Of a stretch of 64,000 nucleotides of DNA, positions 8,306 through 17,976 are shown piece after piece. Origin of the DNA: Halorientalis marina. Lineage in GTDB: Archaea; Halobacteriota; Halobacteria; Halobacteriales; Haloarculaceae. The stretch lies in assembly GCF_023028345.1 (NCBI RefSeq), contig NZ_CP095487.1, positions 2,852,001 to 2,916,000 of the forward strand, in the 5' to 3' direction. The notes under the pieces were generated by a model. That model saw nothing but the letters and a program-made list of their open reading frames with translations. It was not told the DNA's origin and searched no databases. The position numbers were made by a program, and so were the translations under genes. Within the stretch, counting starts at the first letter, position 1, and each line of letters starts with the position of its first letter.

Positions 8306-9517
8306 ATGACCGACGCCAGCGACCTCGCCGAGCGCGTCCGCGACGGCGAGCTCCGCCTGTACGAACTGGAAGACCACGCCGACCACGAGACGGCGGCCGC
8401 CGCCCGTCGGCAGTTACTCGCCGCGGAGACCGGTGCCGATCTCGACGCCGTCGGCGATTTCACCTTCGACGCCGCCGACGCCGAGCCGAACATCGAGAAC
8501 ATGATCGGCGCGGCGCAGGTGCCGATGGGCGTCGCCGGCCCCATCCCGGTCGACGGCGAGGCCGCCGACGACGAACACTACCTGCCGCTGTCCACCTCCG
8601 AAGGGGCGCTGGTCGCCAGCGTCAACCGCGGGTGTGGAGCCATCCGGGCGGCCGGCGGCGCGACGGCGCGCGTCCTCAAGAACGGGATGACGCGGGCACC
8701 CGTGTTTCGCGTCGAAGACGTTGGCGAGGCCGCGACCGTGGCGGCCTGGACCCGTGAGCACGTCGACACGCTGGCCGAGGCCGCCGAGTCGACGACGAGC
8801 CACGGCGAACTGACCGACGTGACGCCCTACGTCGTCGGCGACAGCGTCTTCCTCCGCTTCCGCTACGACACGAAAGACGCGATGGGGATGAACATGGCTA
8901 CCATCGCCACCGAGGAGGCCTGTGCCGTCGTCGAGGCCGAGACCCCGGCCGACCTCGTGGCGCTCTCGGGGAACCTCTGTACGGACAAGAAGCCGGCCGC
9001 CGTCAACGCCGTCGAGGGGCGCGGTCGGACGGTCGCCGCCGACGTGCTCCTGCCACACGAGGAGGTCGAATCCCGGCTGAAGACGACGGCGGCCGCCATC
9101 GCGGAGGCCAACACCCGGAAGAACCTCGTCGGGAGCGCGAAGGCGGGCAGTCTCGGGTTCAACGCCCACGCCGCGAACGTCGTCGCCGCGGCCTTCCTCG
9201 CGCTCGGGCAGGACATCGCACAGGTCGTCGAGGGAGCGAACGCCATCACGACCGTCGAGGAACGCGACGAGGGGCTGTACGCCTCCGTCACGCTGGCCTC
9301 GCTGGAGGTGGGGACGGTCGGCGGCGGGACGACACTCCCCACGCAGGCGGAGGCGCTGGACGTAGTGGGCGTCCGCGGCGGCGGCGACCCGGCAGGCAGC
9401 AACGCCGACGCGCTCGCGGAGGTCATCGCCACCGGCGCGCTCGCGGGTGAACTCTCCCTGCTCGGCGCGCTCGCCTCGGACCACCTCGCCTCGGCCCACG
9501 ACGAACTCGGGCGGTGA
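8306..9517 (+). CDS. hmgA: Hydroxymethylglutaryl-CoA reductase (NADPH), class I
   Basis: 403 residues. It reduces HMG-CoA to mevalonate, the committed step of archaeal isoprenoid lipid synthesis, and is the target of statin-type inhibitors in haloarchaea. Diagnostic motifs are ENMIGAAQVPMGVAGP, STSEGALVASVNRGC (catalytic Glu), DAMGMNMA (catalytic Asp), DKKPAAVN (catalytic Lys), GTVGGGT, and a C-terminal SDHLASAHDELG (His). There is no membrane anchor, as expected for the archaeal soluble form. The in-frame reading continues far upstream within phoD, but only the ATG at 8306 gives the family N-terminus. The other isoprenoid gene in the window is the IPP isomerase at 60910-61497. Confidence 0.97.
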   Translation: MTDASDLAERVRDGELRLYELEDHADHETAAAARRQLLAAETGADLDAVGDFTFDAADAEPNIENMIGAAQVPMGVAGPIPVDGEAADDEHYLPLSTSEGALVASVNRGCGAIRAAGGATARVLKNGMTRAPVFRVEDVGEAATVAAWTREHVDTLAEAAESTTSHGELTDVTPYVVGDSVFLRFRYDTKDAMGMNMATIATEEACAVVEAETPADLVALSGNLCTDKKPAAVNAVEGRGRTVAADVLLPHEEVESRLKTTAAAIAEANTRKNLVGSAKAGSLGFNAHAANVVAAAFLALGQDIAQVVEGANAITTVEERDEGLYASVTLASLEVGTVGGGTTLPTQAEALDVVGVRGGGDPAGSNADALAEVIATGALAGELSLLGALASDHLASAHDELGR

Positions 9518-9522
9518 GCGGC

Positions 9523-9924
9523 TCAGTCGCCGAGCACCGCTTCCAGGTCGAGTTCGGACCGGAGTTCGTCCCGGACGATGCCGTACACGATGGTCACACA
9601 GCCCGTGACCAGGATCGCGAGGACGCCGAAGACGTACCCCGGGCCGACCAGTTGCTCCAGTAACCAGTCGGCAAACAGCAGGGCCCAGCCGGTCGCGATG
9701 AGTACGAACCCGACTGCCCGCCAGTCACGTCCACGGCGGGCGAAGTGGAGGCTGCCGGCGACGAACGCGATCACGAAGAGCAGTTGCCCGACCCGCGTTA
9801 CCCGCAGGCCGAACGGGTCCGGCCGCTGCAGCCCTGCGTCCACCAGTACCACGACAGCGCCCACGACCAGCGCCAGCAGGAACCCGCCCAACCACCGGCT
9901 CCCGAGCGTCGACTGTTCACTCAT
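9523..9924 (-). CDS. Small four-TM membrane protein, unknown
   Basis: 133 residues from MSEQSTLGSRWLGG. About four hydrophobic segments are visible (near 13-28, 41-57, 67-85 and 94-115), with short polar ends, including an acidic C-terminus. The ATG at 9924 was preferred over the in-frame start at 9987 because AATTTATCC at about 9950-9958 is a good TATA box for a leaderless start at 9924. The gene is convergent with hmgA, 5 nt between stops. No family recognised. Confidence 0.7.
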   Translation of the reverse strand: MSEQSTLGSRWLGGFLLALVVGAVVVLVDAGLQRPDPFGLRVTRVGQLLFVIAFVAGSLHFARRGRDWRAVGFVLIATGWALLFADWLLEQLVGPGYVFGVLAILVTGCVTIVYGIVRDELRSELDLEAVLGD

Positions 9925-10061
9925 ACCACACGTCCCGACGCTCGACCGGATAAATTCCCGCGACTGTTGAGGGAGGAAAAAGCCCATAAGATGCTTTTAC
10001 TGCACTCTCACGCCCGATACGTCTTTTAGCGGACTACGGCACGCGGCGGGGGCCGGCCGTG

Positions 10062-10433
10062 TTACGGCGTGCGGCGGGTCTGTGCGACGAGAAAGAGTGC
10101 CCCGCCGATCAGGATCGCGAACCCGAGAAAGAGGACCAGTGGGCTCCCGACGGCGGGCGCGAGGGCGACGAGTCCCCAGCCACCCGCGCCGATAGCGTGA
10201 GCGATGCCGATCAGCCGCTCGCCGCGACGGAGGTAGACGCCGGCACCGAGGCCGAACCCGACGGCGAGAACGATCACGGACAGGGCGATCATCCGGACCC
10301 GTGCACCGCCGACGGCGACGGGGTCGACGACCGGTTCGGCGAGAAAGAGCAGGCCGGCGACGCCGACGAACGTGCCGACGACCATCGACGCGTAATCGGG
10401 GTCCTCGCCGACGACCGCTTCGAGCCCGGTCAT
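10062..10433 (-). CDS. Small membrane protein coupled to zinc-ribbon/HTH-like gene
   Basis: 123 residues, starting MTGLEAVVGEDPDYASMVV, with about four hydrophobic segments and an Arg-rich C-terminus. Its ATG overlaps the stop codon of the upstream gene (ATGA, 4 nt), so it is translationally coupled to it. The pair may work together, but no function is recognised. The long in-frame extension upstream (to 10931) is a shadow of the neighbouring gene. Confidence 0.7.
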   Translation of the reverse strand: MTGLEAVVGEDPDYASMVVGTFVGVAGLLFLAEPVVDPVAVGGARVRMIALSVIVLAVGFGLGAGVYLRRGERLIGIAHAIGAGGWGLVALAPAVGSPLVLFLGFAILIGGALFLVAQTRRTP

Positions 10434-10957
10434 AGCAGTCGGTACGTCCCCCCGCTCTCGGTCGCGCGGCCGCGGCGGGTCAGCTTCGCCAGCGCGTCGC
10501 GGACGTACTCGGCCGGGACGCCCCGCTCCGTGGCGTAGTCGACGACCGCTTTCTCGGTCGGCTCGTCGAGGTCCCGAAGCGCGGACAGGACGACCTCCTT
10601 CCGACTGCCGGCGCTGTTGCCGGCGCCGCTCTCGGCGCGGGACGCCGCCGCGGAGACCGCGTCGGTGTCGACGCCGGCCTCGCCCAGGTACTCCTCGTCG
10701 TCGACCCCGGCCTCGTCCAGGTAGCGGTCCATCTCCGCGAACGAGTCGAGTTCCGCGAAGGCGTCGGCGTGGCCCTGGCGCTTGGCGAGCATGGCCGCCC
10801 GCGCCTCGCGGGCCTGGTCCGGGTCGTCGGTCGTGACGAACTGTTTGCGTTTCGCGTACTGGCGAGTCGTCCCACACTGCGGGCACTCGCTGCGTTCGGG
10901 GCGGCCCTCGACGACCCACAGCGCCGAGCACTCGCTACACCCGACCACCGCGTACAT
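10430..10957 (-). CDS. DUF5817-like zinc-ribbon protein with C-terminal winged-helix-like region
   Basis: 175 residues from MYAVVGCSECSALWVVEG. Two CxxC pairs (CSEC and CPQC) near residues 7-30 form a zinc ribbon. A conserved-looking segment around ARAAMLAKRQGH follows, then an acidic linker, then a C-terminal region (~120-175; VLSALRDLDEPTEKAVVDYA...RRGRATESGGTYRLL) that reads as a winged helix. I recall this N-terminal arrangement as DUF5817 in haloarchaea. It could be a DNA- or RNA-associated factor; function is unknown. The start was set at the Met before the zinc ribbon. The stop overlaps the next gene's ATG. Confidence 0.78.
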   Translation of the reverse strand: MYAVVGCSECSALWVVEGRPERSECPQCGTTRQYAKRKQFVTTDDPDQAREARAAMLAKRQGHADAFAELDSFAEMDRYLDEAGVDDEEYLGEAGVDTDAVSAAASRAESGAGNSAGSRKEVVLSALRDLDEPTEKAVVDYATERGVPAEYVRDALAKLTRRGRATESGGTYRLL

Positions 10958-11073
10958 ACTCCCACGTCGGGCCCGTTCGCCCAAGAACCTGCCGACAGGG
11001 CGGCCGCGGGCGTGCCGGGTCGCGACGGGCCGCGGCCGAACGCTTAGGTGCGTGCCGGCCGAGGGGACGAGCC

Positions 11074-11409
11074 ATGAAGACGGTCACACAGGCCGACCGC
11101 GAGACGGTCGAGGTCGTCGACGGCGTCCACCTCACCCAGCTGGCCGCCGGCCAGGAGACGAGCGCCCAGCACTTCCACATCGAGCCCGGGGCCGAGGTCC
11201 CGGAGCACAGCCATCACCACGAACAGACGGGGTTCGTCTTCACCGGAACGCTCACGTTCGAGGTGGCCGGCGAGTCGCTCCCGGTTGGCCCCGGCGATTC
11301 CTTCACCATCCCCGGCAGCGAGCCCCACGCCGCCGCGAACGAAGGGGAAGTCCCCGTCGAAGGCGTCGATATCTTCGCGCCGCCGCGTCCGAACCCGGAC
11401 TGGGAGTAG
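11074..11409 (+). CDS. Cupin-domain protein
   Basis: 111 residues forming one small cupin beta-barrel. The first cupin motif is seen as EVPEHSHHHEQTGFVFTG, with a cluster of His and a Glu that bind metal. The second is around PGDSFTIPGSEPHAAAN, whose His would complete the site. Such single-domain cupins are small metalloenzymes, isomerases or sensors, and the substrate cannot be told. The gene stands alone, upstream of a lipoprotein gene. Confidence 0.85.
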   Translation: MKTVTQADRETVEVVDGVHLTQLAAGQETSAQHFHIEPGAEVPEHSHHHEQTGFVFTGTLTFEVAGESLPVGPGDSFTIPGSEPHAAANEGEVPVEGVDIFAPPRPNPDWE

Positions 11410-11511
11410 GGACTGCCGGGTACCGAGCAGGTTCCGCGCGGGTTCGGTGCGTCTATTGTGAGGTCCGTAGCCACGGAACGGTTAGTTGTGCGTGGGCCGA
11501 ACGAGCAGTTG

Positions 11512-12333
11512 GTGACCCGCCTCGCAGCGCTCGCGGTCGCGGTGCTCGCCCTCACCGCCGGTTGCAACGGCATCACGAGTAACGACGGCGCCCGGGCGGG
11601 TGCAGACGGGACCGCGACGGTGACGCCGGCGCCGGGACCGACCGGGCAGTCCTTCGTCAACACGGGGTCGGTCCCGGACCCACAGACGCTGGCGACCGGG
11701 CACGCGACGGCGCTCTCCCGGACGAACTACACCGTCCTGATCCGCGAACGGGTGACCGCCGGGAACCGGACCGTCCGTCTAGACAGGCGGCAGCGTGAGG
11801 TCACACGCAACGCGGAGCGGTACCTGCTCCGGCGCGAGCGGACGACCCGTGGGCTCCCCTCGAACGCTATCGCACCCGTCGTCAGCTACTGGTTCGACGG
11901 GTCGACGGTCGTCTCCCGTGTCGGCGCCAACGGCTCCACCCTCCGGGTCTACCCGAACACGACGACCGGTCCGCTCCGCTCGCCCTCCGACCGGGACTAC
12001 ATCGAGCGCCTGGCGCGGGCGTTCTCGCTCCGACGTGCCAACGCGACCGACGGTGTCGTGTACAATTCGACGCGCCTCACCGCCCCGGAGTCCGCGCCGA
12101 GTAGCCCCTACGTCGGCCGCCAGCGCAACGCCTCGGTGACACTCCGTCTCGACAGGCGGGGCTACGTCGAGTCCTACCGGTACGCCTTCGACGGGACGGC
12201 GCCCCGGGTCGGGGAACAGGTCCGCGTGGTTCGCGAAGTGCGGTTCCAGAAGGTCGGACGGACGACGGTGACACTACCCGAGTGGGTCGAACGAGCGAGA
12301 GAACAGCACGGCGTCGGCGATGAGGACGGGTGA
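11512..12333 (+). CDS. Haloarchaeal lipoprotein (DUF7537-like)
   Basis: 273 residues with a GTG start chosen so that the product begins MTRLAALAVAVLALTAGC, a Sec-type signal ending in a lipobox Cys. Farther upstream in-frame starts (e.g. 11458) would add a polar stretch before the signal. The mature protein has an LxxTNYTV motif and alternating beta-strand-like segments with many Asn-Thr/Ser sites, like the LppX-like haloarchaeal lipoproteins grouped as DUF7537. It is probably anchored on the outer face of the membrane. Function unknown. It converges with icd 8 nt downstream. Confidence 0.8.
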   Translation: MTRLAALAVAVLALTAGCNGITSNDGARAGADGTATVTPAPGPTGQSFVNTGSVPDPQTLATGHATALSRTNYTVLIRERVTAGNRTVRLDRRQREVTRNAERYLLRRERTTRGLPSNAIAPVVSYWFDGSTVVSRVGANGSTLRVYPNTTTGPLRSPSDRDYIERLARAFSLRRANATDGVVYNSTRLTAPESAPSSPYVGRQRNASVTLRLDRRGYVESYRYAFDGTAPRVGEQVRVVREVRFQKVGRTTVTLPEWVERAREQHGVGDEDG

Positions 12334-12341
12334 AAGAGGCG

Positions 12342-13604
<1,263 letters not shown>

Positions 13605-13800
13605 ATTGTCGACCTTCACACGACGGGCTAAAAGGCCTACCGCTTCCTCGGAAACTCTATACAACTTTCGGGATGGTTATTCGCTGGCAGGACTTCCCCG
13701 GGCCACGTGCCACCGACGGGCCCCGGGTGACTCCCCGGGGGGTGGACCGATACCCCAACGGGGCGACAGGAGTTTTCAGATTCGATAGCGGGACGAGACT

Positions 13801-13809
13801 GTTTATTAC
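13801..13809 (+). promoter_or_regulatory. TATA box of lipoprotein gene 13833
   Basis: GTTTATTAC, centred about 28 nt before the ATG at 13833. This is the spacing of an archaeal TATA box to a transcription start at the start codon, so the mRNA is probably leaderless. The surrounding sequence is otherwise G+C-rich. Confidence 0.65.
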
Positions 13810-13832
13810 GTCGGTTCACCTCACGCGCACGT

Positions 13833-14474
13833 ATGCACCGGCGAGACCTGTTACGGACGGGCGGACTCACGTTCGCGACGGGGGTCACCGTGGGGCTGGC
13901 CGGGTGTACGGACGACAGCGGGGGCGGTGGCGACGACTCCGCGTTCGAGGACGCCCTGGAGGGCGACGGCGGGGGCGAAGGTGACGACGAGAGCAACGGT
14001 GACGACCAGGACGACGCCAAAGCCGAAACTGCGGACGAACCGACTGACACCGACACGAGCGACGAAACACGGACCGAGACGGCGGACGATTCGTTCCGCG
14101 ACGAGTCGACCCCGACGCCCCGACCGGCGGGACTCACGGGGGGTGTCGGCAACAACGCGGTGTCCGGTCTCACCGTGGTCGACCACTCGGCGTCGAAAGG
14201 CGACTCGTTGCGCGTGTCGATCACCGTCGAGAACACCGGCGACCGTGTGATGGAGCCGCAGTACTACAGTTACGACATCACCGCGATCTACGAGGATGGG
14301 TCGTCGATGGAGGCACCGTTCACCTCTCAGCAGGGCGGCGAAGGCGACGTCCAGCCGGGCGAGCGAGGGAGCATCACCGTCGACGCGTCGGTTCGTGACC
14401 CCGGTTCGGTCGTCCGCTATCGCATCAGCGTGAATTGCGGGACCTCGACGCTGGGAGTCTACTGCGAGGACTGA
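13833..14474 (+). CDS. Tat lipoprotein with acidic linker and DUF4352-like Ig-fold domain
   Basis: 213 residues. MHRRDLLRTGGLTFATGVTVG is a Tat signal (RRDLL) ending in lipobox LAGC. A ~75-residue linker dominated by Asp, Glu, Gly and Thr follows. The C-terminal ~95 residues (LTVVDHSASKGDSLRVSITVENTG...) form a beta-sandwich typical of DUF4352-like or telomeric-repeat-type Ig folds. Two Cys near the C-terminus (SVNCGTS and GVYCED) could form a disulfide. The product is probably a surface-anchored binding protein with a flexible stalk; ligand unknown. Confidence 0.82.
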   Translation: MHRRDLLRTGGLTFATGVTVGLAGCTDDSGGGGDDSAFEDALEGDGGGEGDDESNGDDQDDAKAETADEPTDTDTSDETRTETADDSFRDESTPTPRPAGLTGGVGNNAVSGLTVVDHSASKGDSLRVSITVENTGDRVMEPQYYSYDITAIYEDGSSMEAPFTSQQGGEGDVQPGERGSITVDASVRDPGSVVRYRISVNCGTSTLGVYCED

Positions 14475-14569
14475 GGGGCGCGGGCGGCAGTGCCCACTTC
14501 GACGACGGGTGGAACCCGCTGCCCGCCCCGAACACAAGTCCTTTGCCGCCCTTCGCCGAACGGAGGGGT

Positions 14570-15466
14570 ATGAGCGAGGCCGATCTGGACGCCGAGAAGT
14601 ACGAGAAACACCGGGAGGCCGGCGAAATTCTCGCCGAAGTCCGCGACGAGGCCGCGGAGATGGTGGAGGTGGGTGCGAGCCATCTCGAAATCGCCGAATG
14701 GGCCGAAGACCGCATCCGCGAACTGGGCGGGCAGCCGGCCTTCCCCGTCAACATCAGCATCGACGAGGAGGCAGCCCACGCCACCCCGGGCGTCGACGAC
14801 AGCGAGACCTTCGGCGAGGAGATGATCAACCTCGACATCGGCGTCAGCATCGACGGCTGGCTCGCCGACACCGCCGTCACCATCGACCTCTCGGGCAATC
14901 CCGAACTCGCCGAAGCCAGCGAGGAAGCGCTCGACGCCGCCCTCGACGTCGTCGAACCGGGCGTCGAGACCGGCGAGATCGGCGCCGTCGTCGAGGACGT
15001 CATCGACGGCTACGGGTTCAACCCCGTCGTGAACCTGACCGGGCACGGCCTCGGCCAGTACCAGCAACACATCCCGCCGAACATCCCCAACCGGGCCGTC
15101 GAACAGGGCGTCGAACTCGAAGCCGGCGACGTGGTCGCTATCGAGCCGTTCGCCACCGACGGCGGCGGGAAGGTCAGCGAGGGGGCCGACGAGGAGATTT
15201 TCGCCCTCGAAAACGAGGGGTCGGTCCGCAACCGCGACGCCCGGAAGGCGCTCCAGCAGATCACCGAGGAGTTCAAGACGCTTCCCTTCGCCACCCGATG
15301 GCTCGACGTGAACCGCCCCGAAATGGCCCTGCGGCGGCTGAAACAGCAGGACATCCTCCACGGCTACCCCGTTCTCAAGGAGGAAGACGGGTGTCTCGTG
15401 AGTCAGAAAGAACACACCATCATCGTGACCGAAGACGGCTGTGAAGTGACGACGCGCTCGCGGTGA
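14570..15466 (+). CDS. map: Methionine aminopeptidase, type II (archaeal)
   Basis: 298 residues. It removes the initiator Met from nascent proteins. The five-residue di-metal site is visible: two Asp in NLDIGVSIDGWLADTAVTIDL, His in TGHGLGQY, Glu in VAIEPFAT, and the last Glu in VSQKEHTIIVTEDG. A substrate His lies in AHATPG. The insertion between GHG and AIEP is the type II pattern found in archaea and eukaryotes. The ATG at 14570 (MSEADLDAEKYEKHREAGEI) begins at the family N-terminus; the reading frame extends back into the previous gene without support. Confidence 0.96.
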   Translation: MSEADLDAEKYEKHREAGEILAEVRDEAAEMVEVGASHLEIAEWAEDRIRELGGQPAFPVNISIDEEAAHATPGVDDSETFGEEMINLDIGVSIDGWLADTAVTIDLSGNPELAEASEEALDAALDVVEPGVETGEIGAVVEDVIDGYGFNPVVNLTGHGLGQYQQHIPPNIPNRAVEQGVELEAGDVVAIEPFATDGGGKVSEGADEEIFALENEGSVRNRDARKALQQITEEFKTLPFATRWLDVNRPEMALRRLKQQDILHGYPVLKEEDGCLVSQKEHTIIVTEDGCEVTTRSR

Positions 15467-15580
15467 GTGATCGAGAGAAGCAAGCGGCGACCGCACCTGC
15501 TCGCGACTGCAGAGAGGCAGTGTGAGGTGGAGTGGGAGGGTGAGAACGGGGGGTGCCCGTCCTGGGGAGCGGATGCCAGC

Positions 15581-15781
15581 CTAGGCGTTGTTCATGCGGA
15601 GTGCCGTCTGTGTGCCACAGACGCGACACTCGCTCACGCGGTAGGGTTCCCGCGAGTACTCGGCGTTCTCGGGGCGGGAACTCTCCGTCATGATCTGCAC
15701 CGACACAGTGTGGGGAGTCTCGCGGCCACAGTTGTCACACCGTTCCGCCATCTCGTCTTGCCCTTCGTTCGTGGCTGACAT
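15581..15781 (-). CDS. Small zinc-ribbon protein (DUF7835-like)
   Basis: 66 residues. Two CxxC knuckles, RCDNCGRET and ECRVCGTQ, flank a short middle segment, making a zinc beta-ribbon. The C-terminus ends RMNNA, which I recall as conserved in haloarchaeal homologues. A TTTTATGC TATA-like box near 15805-15812 and GAGGTG just before ATG 15781 support this start; ATG 15751 (MAERCDNCG) is an alternative. Function unknown, possibly a small DNA- or RNA-binding factor. Confidence 0.75.
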   Translation of the reverse strand: MSATNEGQDEMAERCDNCGRETPHTVSVQIMTESSRPENAEYSREPYRVSECRVCGTQTALRMNNA

Positions 15782-15958
15782 CACACCTCGTGCTCGCGGC
15801 GAGAACTGCATAAAAACCCCAATCCGTTCCACTCCGTTCAACCGTGAATTGCGCCGCCTTAATGCGGTTCGTCGGAAGGAGGACCTGAGATCGCACCAGA
15901 CCGTTCAAGGCGCGGTCTGATGGCGTCTTTCGGACCAGCCCCGGGAAAACGGCCGATG

Positions 15959-15969
15959 GATATAAGTAC
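15959..15969 (+). promoter_or_regulatory. TATA box upstream of HIT gene
   Basis: GATATAAGTAC is a clear TATA element in the 296-nt region between the small zinc-ribbon gene and the HIT gene. It implies transcription from about 15985-15990 and so a leader of roughly 90 nt before the ATG at 16078. I see no reading frame or known RNA in the rest of 15782-16077. Confidence 0.5.
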
Positions 15970-16077
15970 TGGCAGTGGCTCGTGGTTCGGACTCGGGGAG
16001 CGTGGATCGCCGCCCGGACTCGGCGGTCCGGACGTTCGTCCGTGGTGGTTATGCCGGTCCGGGACCGACCGGGACCC

Positions 16078-16620
16078 ATGGAGCAGGTGTTCGCCCCGTG
16101 GCGGATCGACTGGGTGGAACGGCCGGACAAGAACCCCGACATCGAGGAGTGTGTCTTCTGTGAACTCCCCGAAGCCGACGACGACCGCGCGAACAACATC
16201 GTCGCGCGCGGCGAACACGCATTCGTCATCCTGAACAACTACCCGTACAACCCCGGCCACGCGATGGTGATCCCCCACGAGCACACCGGCGACTACGGGG
16301 ACCTCGACGACGAGGTCCTGCTCGACCACGCCCGCCTGAAACAGCGGACCTTCGACGCGCTGGAGGCGGCGATGGCGCCCAACGGCTTCAACGCGGGCCT
16401 GAACCTCGGGGGCGGCGCGGCCGGCGGCTCCATCGACGACCACCTCCACACCCACGTCGTCCCCCGCTGGGAGGGCGACACGAACTTCATGCCGGTGATC
16501 GGCGAGACGAAAGTGATCATCGAGGCCGTCGAGGACACGTACGACCGACTCCACGAGGCGTTCGCGGAGCAGGACGGAACGACTGTCACCGGCGACGACC
16601 GCGCGGTCCGGATCGACTGA
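16078..16620 (+). CDS. HIT family nucleotide hydrolase/transferase
   Basis: 180 residues. The HIT motif HLHTHVVPRW (H-x-H-x-H) near residue 125 is the nucleotidyl-transfer active site. The N-terminal CVFCELP pair resembles the half zinc site of bacterial and archaeal HIT proteins related to the Ap4A phosphorylase/Fhit group, and NYPYNPGHAMVIPHEH is also typical. The likely role is hydrolysis of dinucleoside polyphosphates or AMP-linked compounds. The ATG at 16078 (MEQVFAPWRIDWVE) matches the family N-terminus; a longer frame from 15982 adds an Arg-rich stretch not expected in the family. Confidence 0.92.
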   Translation: MEQVFAPWRIDWVERPDKNPDIEECVFCELPEADDDRANNIVARGEHAFVILNNYPYNPGHAMVIPHEHTGDYGDLDDEVLLDHARLKQRTFDALEAAMAPNGFNAGLNLGGGAAGGSIDDHLHTHVVPRWEGDTNFMPVIGETKVIIEAVEDTYDRLHEAFAEQDGTTVTGDDRAVRID

Positions 16621-16686
16621 CGGCCGCGGGCCCGTGCAGAGTCGGGGATGCCGGTACTTTTGACCCCCGGCGTGCAAACCCGGACG

Positions 16687-17625
16687 ATGGCCCGGGCGTC
16701 CGCTCTCAGGCGAGTCGGCCTGTTGATCCTCGGGGTCAACCTCCTGTTGGCCGTCGCCAAGGGCGCCGTCTGGTTCGCGACGGGGAGCCTCGCGGTCGGA
16801 TCCGAGGCGGTCAACAGCCTCGCCGACACGGTCTACAGCCTCGTCATCGTCGCGGGCATCTACCTGACCACGCGGCCGCCGGACTTCGAGCACCCCCACG
16901 GCCACGAACGGATCGAGCCGTTCGTGGGGCTGTTCGTCGCCGGCGGCATCTTCACGGCCGGCGGGGTCGTCCTCTGGCAGGCCGGGACGACGATCCTCTC
17001 CGGGTCGGTCACGGTCACGCGCAATCCCGCCGCCGTCGCCGTCCTCGCGGGTGCGGCCGTCGCCAAGTACCTGCTCTACCGCTACTGTCTGGCCGTCGGG
17101 ACCGACCACCACTCGCCGGCGGTGGTCGCCGTCGCGCTGGACAACCGCAACGACATCCTCACCGCGAGTGCGGCACTGGCCGGCGTGGTCGGTGCGGCCG
17201 CCGGCTTTCCCCTGCTCGACCCGCTGGCCGCCGTCCTCGTCGGGTTCGCCATCCTCTACACCGGCGTCGAGGTCGTCCGGGACAACGTCGACTACCTCGT
17301 CGGCGCGGCACCGCCGGAGGAACTGCGGGCCGACATCGTCCGCCGTGCGCTCGCCCACCCCGAAGTCGAGGGCGCCCACGACGTGATCGCCCACTACGTC
17401 GGCCCCGAGATCGACGTGTCCCTCCACATCGAGGTCGAAGGCGACCACACGCTCCGGGAGGCACACGATATCGAGACGGATGTTATCGATTCGATCCGCG
17501 AACTCCCGGAGGTCGACGACGTGTTCGTCCACGTCGATCCGAAGGAACTCGGGGAGTGGAAGCCCGACGCGGAGGTCGACCGGCTGGCCGGCGGGCCGAC
17601 CGACCCCGACGGTGGCGGTGAGTGA
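16687..17625 (+). CDS. Cation diffusion facilitator (CDF) family transporter
   Basis: 312 residues with about six membrane segments in the first 200 and a cytoplasmic ferredoxin-like domain after that (residues ~205-295). The membrane metal site appears as N-S-L-A-D in helix 2 and D-N-R-N-D in helix 5, replacing the more usual His/Asp pairs; this points to a manganese- or iron-type rather than zinc-type exporter, as an inference. The loop HPHGHERIEP and several His in the C-terminal domain are typical. It exports divalent metal in exchange for protons. The ATG at 16687 gives the normal N-terminus. Confidence 0.9.
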   Translation: MARASALRRVGLLILGVNLLLAVAKGAVWFATGSLAVGSEAVNSLADTVYSLVIVAGIYLTTRPPDFEHPHGHERIEPFVGLFVAGGIFTAGGVVLWQAGTTILSGSVTVTRNPAAVAVLAGAAVAKYLLYRYCLAVGTDHHSPAVVAVALDNRNDILTASAALAGVVGAAAGFPLLDPLAAVLVGFAILYTGVEVVRDNVDYLVGAAPPEELRADIVRRALAHPEVEGAHDVIAHYVGPEIDVSLHIEVEGDHTLREAHDIETDVIDSIRELPEVDDVFVHVDPKELGEWKPDAEVDRLAGGPTDPDGGGE

Positions 17626-17634
17626 GGCTCGCCG

Positions 17635-17907
17635 TCAGGCGGGTCCCGGCTCCGGCCCTGTCCCGTTCCGGCGCCGCAACAGCGTCGCACCGACCACGAG
17701 TAAGAGCAACTGTGCACCGAACCCGAGGGCGAACGCCGCCGCGCCGCTCGCGACGAGCGTCCCTGTCGCCGCGCCCTGGGCCCCGAGGACGGCGACGACC
17801 AGCGTCACTGCCAGCAGGCCGGTCGCCGTGGCGTCGACGATCTCCTCGCGGACCAGTTCGCGCAGGGGACGGCCGGTGTCGCCGTCGATGAGCGCAGCCA
17901 GGCACAT
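17635..17907 (-). CDS. Small two-TM membrane protein, unknown
   Basis: 90 residues (MCLAALIDGDTGRPLRELVREE...). Two hydrophobic segments (about 28-48 and 50-75) end in a basic RRR and a Gly/Pro-rich tail. The gene converges with the CDF transporter 9 nt away. No family is recognised; codon usage looks coding. Confidence 0.55.
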   Translation of the reverse strand: MCLAALIDGDTGRPLRELVREEIVDATATGLLAVTLVVAVLGAQGAATGTLVASGAAAFALGFGAQLLLLVVGATLLRRRNGTGPEPGPA

Positions 17908-17976
17908 ACCCCCGAGAACGGACGCGAACGACTTGAAAATTCGGCCCAGCGGCGGTGATGGCGACGAAGCCCCGGC